Assembly: GCA_020348925.1 (NCBI GenBank)
Contig: CP070758.1
Coordinates: forward strand, 3,574,202 to 3,619,316
Direction: 5' to 3'
Origin: Gemmatimonadota bacterium
Lineage (GTDB): Bacteria; JBHIER01; G020348925
Length of the DNA: 45,115 nucleotides
A model generated the notes under the pieces. It saw only the letters and a list, made by a program, of their open reading frames with translations, was not told the DNA's origin and did no database searches. Shown in pieces: positions 42,638 through 45,115 of this stretch. Both the position numbers and the translations under genes were made by a program. Within the stretch, counting starts at the first letter, position 1, and every line of letters begins with the position of its first letter.

Positions 42638-43792
42638 ATGCGCATTTTGATTGATACACACCTTTCGGATGAGAAAACCGACGGAATTGGTAGATACCTG
42701 AATGAGCTGGTGCGTGCATTACTGCGGATCGATCAACAAAATGAGTATGTTCTTTTAACCAATTCTGGAATCGGTGTTACTCATCAGCTCCAAAGTTTGG
42801 AGGCTCCCAATCTGGTGAAAATACCCGTGGGATTGCGTGGTCTGGATTGGAGAGCGCATTTTGTCATTCCCAGAATTATGAACCGTGTTCGTCCCGATGT
42901 CTATCATCATCCGCATTTTGATTTACCGTGGTTTCACAATATTCCATCGCTCATTACTGTTCATGGACTCAAATACATTAAACATCCTGAGTTTTATAAA
43001 TGTCAAAGCGGTTCCACACGAGTTTATTTGAAGCGAGTTTACATGGAAACAATGATGGGTCTCTCAATTCGAAAGGCTCAGCGAGTGATTGCCGTGTCGA
43101 GGAGCGTGAAAGATGATATCATGTCGGTCTTCAAGACCACCCACGATAAGGTTTCGGTTGTACACCTTGGAAGTCCTTTGAAACACAATATATCTTGTAC
43201 CGACGCGGATATCTCGAAATTCTACAAGAAATACGGAATCAAAGGGAAGGTTATTCTTTTCGTGGGTGCCCAGCTCCCCCACAAGAATCTCATTCGCCTG
43301 ATTGAGGCGTTCGATATTTTTCAAAAAAGCATCGGAGGAATGTTCCAACTTGTCATTGCGGGGAGGTCTTACTCCAGTTATTCAAAACCCCTTGATAAGG
43401 TTCAAGAGCTTGCCTTAGAGGAAAAGGTGATCTTCACCGAACATCTTAGAGATGATGAGTTAAAGATCATATATCGGACTGCAGAAGTATTTGTAATGCC
43501 TTCACTTTACGAAGGTTTCGGTTTGCCCGTTCTGGAGGCTATGAATAACGGTGTTCCTGTGATTGCTTCCAATCTGAGTTCCCTTCCCGAAATTGTTGGT
43601 GAGGCCGGTATATTGGTGAATCCGTTTCATACGCAAGAAATTGCGGCAGCCCTGGAGAAAATTGTTACGGACAACACTACTTTCAGGGAACTGAAAGTCA
43701 AAGGTGTGGAGAGAGCCGGGAATTTTACATGGGAGACAGCGGCACAGCAGACCCTGGAAACCTATAGAGAGGTGTATGAGAAGTCGGGATGA
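42638..43792 (+). CDS. GT4-family glycosyltransferase (mannosyltransferase-like)
   Basis: 384 residues from ATG 42638 (AGGTAAAA upstream); ATG 42623 is also in frame. The front [20 protein letters not shown] and H-H-P-H-F-D-L-P fit the GT4 enzymes of the mannosyltransferase group. The back half has [11 protein letters not shown]-x-R-L-I-E-A-F, V-I-A-G, and the nucleotide loop [16 protein letters not shown] with the E-x7-E pair, then [13 protein letters not shown]. Donor is likely GDP- or UDP-sugar; unproven. Confidence 0.92.
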   Translation: MRILIDTHLSDEKTDGIGRYLNELVRALLRIDQQNEYVLLTNSGIGVTHQLQSLEAPNLVKIPVGLRGLDWRAHFVIPRIMNRVRPDVYHHPHFDLPWFHNIPSLITVHGLKYIKHPEFYKCQSGSTRVYLKRVYMETMMGLSIRKAQRVIAVSRSVKDDIMSVFKTTHDKVSVVHLGSPLKHNISCTDADISKFYKKYGIKGKVILFVGAQLPHKNLIRLIEAFDIFQKSIGGMFQLVIAGRSYSSYSKPLDKVQELALEEKVIFTEHLRDDELKIIYRTAEVFVMPSLYEGFGLPVLEAMNNGVPVIASNLSSLPEIVGEAGILVNPFHTQEIAAALEKIVTDNTTFRELKVKGVERAGNFTWETAAQQTLETYREVYEKSG

Positions 43793-43816
43793 ATCCGAAA
43801 CTTGAGAGGAGCGGTT

Positions 43817-44977
43817 TTGCGGAAGATTAAAGTCTTACATATGATTACCGAACTGCCTGTGGGAGGTGCACAGGACAACACTCTTCTCACAGTGAGTCAC
43901 TTAGACAAAAGGAAATATGACGTCACATTGCTGAGTTCTCCAGCGGGGTCCTGGGTTCAAAGAGCCCAAAACATTCCGGGAATCAGAGTTCTCCTTGAGA
44001 AAAGTATCCAGAGGGAAATTCACCTCATTAGCGATTTTGTCGCATTTTGGAAAATCTATATGCATATTCGACGCGAACGATATGATATTGTTCACACCCA
44101 TAGCTCGAAACCTGGTGTTTTGGGGAGAGCGGCTTCGAAATTGGCCGGGGTACCTGTCGTTATTCACACCATTCATGGCTTTCCATTCAACGATTACATG
44201 AATTTTTTTGTGAGGAAGTTTTACATCTTCTTAGAAAAAATGGCCTCAAAGTGGGCCGACAAAATGATTACGGTGTCCAATTTGAATTTGGAAAAAGCTG
44301 TGGCTTTAAGAATAGCCCAGCGGGAAAAATTTGTAAACATCTACAGCGGGATAGATTTTGATAGTTTCAGTATAAAAACGGACGTCCCTCAAAAGAGAAG
44401 GGAGCTCGACATCCCCCCAGGACATTTTGTGGTCGGCATGGTGGGCAGGCTTTCTCCGCAGAAGGCACCCCAGTATTTTATTCAAGCCGCGGCACATGTG
44501 CTCAAAGATATCCCCAACGTCATGTTCCTTCTCGTCGGCGACGGCAGTCTCCGAGAAGAACTGGAGAGACTTTCATACAGGCTCGGTCTCGAAAACCATA
44601 TTCGTTTCTTAGGCGAGAGAGACGATATACCGGAAATTCTGAATGTTTTTGATGTCTTCGTTCTTTCATCCCTGTGGGAAGGTCTGGGGCGGGCACTCAC
44701 CGAGGCGATGGCTATGGCAAAACCCACTGTGGCCACATCTGTGGAGGGGGTGCCGGAACTGGTTGACAATGATAAAACTGGAATTTTAGTGCCTCCTAAA
44801 GATCCGGAATCGTTGGGCGCTGGAATTCAAAGGCTATTGAGAGATAAGTCTTTTGCCGCGGAGTTGGGTCAGAACGCTCAGAGCAGAGTATTGAGAGATT
44901 TCAGCGCGGAGATAATGATTGAGAGAATAGATGCTCTTTATGAGCAGTTGTTATCGCACACAGGAGAGTGGCAATAA
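43817..44977 (+). CDS. GT4-family glycosyltransferase
   Basis: 386 residues from TTG 43817, which sits about 7 nt after AGAGGAG; an in-frame TTG at 43802 lies before that site. The N-terminal half has H-M-I-T-E-L-P-V-G-G-A-Q-D-N-T and H-T-H-S-S-K-P-G-V-L-G-R-A, the pattern of pglA-like enzymes. The C half has V-G-M-V-G-R-L-S-P-Q-K-A-P and E-G-L-G-R-A-L-T-E-A-M-A. It closes the cluster within this window; 138 nt without a gene follow to the window's end. Confidence 0.92.
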   Translation: MRKIKVLHMITELPVGGAQDNTLLTVSHLDKRKYDVTLLSSPAGSWVQRAQNIPGIRVLLEKSIQREIHLISDFVAFWKIYMHIRRERYDIVHTHSSKPGVLGRAASKLAGVPVVIHTIHGFPFNDYMNFFVRKFYIFLEKMASKWADKMITVSNLNLEKAVALRIAQREKFVNIYSGIDFDSFSIKTDVPQKRRELDIPPGHFVVGMVGRLSPQKAPQYFIQAAAHVLKDIPNVMFLLVGDGSLREELERLSYRLGLENHIRFLGERDDIPEILNVFDVFVLSSLWEGLGRALTEAMAMAKPTVATSVEGVPELVDNDKTGILVPPKDPESLGAGIQRLLRDKSFAAELGQNAQSRVLRDFSAEIMIERIDALYEQLLSHTGEWQ

Positions 44978-45115
44978 TTTTGATAAGTAGCGCGGGATTG
45001 GACTTGTGCGCAGACTCAATACTTGGCGCTAGCGGTGTCTCATAGTATGCGCGAATTCCCGGTCGTCTTTTCTCATGTCTGTTCTCTTCAGAAACAGTCG
45101 TTCCGGTCGATGTAC

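Overview
The window reads as a chromosomal piece of a Gram-negative, uncultured-lineage bacterium. It encodes outer-membrane and periplasmic proteins: an M1 peptidase with a C-terminal barrel, an M16 peptidase pair, lipoproteins, RlpA, an SLBB-type polysaccharide export protein, and DUF1573/Ig-type redox-associated proteins. This combination, a dockerin remnant, a TPR lipoprotein beginning C-A-R-F-N-T-Y-Y-N, and several palindromic intergenic repeats suggest an FCB-like candidate phylum (Zixibacteria/Latescibacteria/KSB1/Marinimicrobia style). That placement is inference. TGA acts as a normal stop for most genes here, so the code is standard.

Layout. (1) 1-2386: edge of a mobile element, with two 40-nt repeats, a terminator, a strong promoter driving a structured RNA, two small genes (one DUF5659-like, one zinc-ribbon-like) and a DUF3987-type ATPase. 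(2) 2365-4351, minus strand: a propeller lipoprotein and a frameshifted dockerin-protein remnant. (3) 4603-5228: one promoter, tRNA-Lys(CTT), tmRNA (tag ANGYSYALAA) and a terminator. (4) 5611-10966: a seven-gene thiol-redox operon with an ECF sigma factor, a Cys-rich anti-sigma factor, CcdA, a TlpA-like thioredoxin, a DUF1573 protein, a membrane-anchored rhodanese and a MauE/DoxX-type membrane protein. (5) 11173-20553, minus strand: an EamA transporter, a radical SAM protein, the catalytic/non-catalytic M16 pair, a small membrane protein, a retropepsin-like remnant and the M1-barrel protein. (6) 20835-31463, plus strand: RecJ, a sirtuin, a TPR lipoprotein, pyrK-pyrD-rlpA-pyrF-pyrE and a large secreted protein of unknown function. 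(7) 31452 to the end: an exopolysaccharide/O-antigen cluster (ugd, SLBB export, Wzz, flippase, methyltransferase, Wzy/ligase, four GT4 glycosyltransferases).

The most interesting item is the DUF1573 gene at 8486-9883. Its reading frame is interrupted only by a TGA that falls exactly on the first Cys of the family's conserved S-C-G-C-T motif (giving S-U-G-C-T). A 7-bp hairpin with a G-first GTT loop starts 7 nt after that TGA. I read this as a selenoprotein in a redox operon that also carries CcdA, a thioredoxin-like protein, a rhodanese and a CGC-motif MauE protein. A sigma/anti-sigma pair with two extra periplasmic CxxC pairs probably controls the operon. A second in-frame TGA, in the flippase gene at 36321, has no such support and looks like a plain nonsense mutation.
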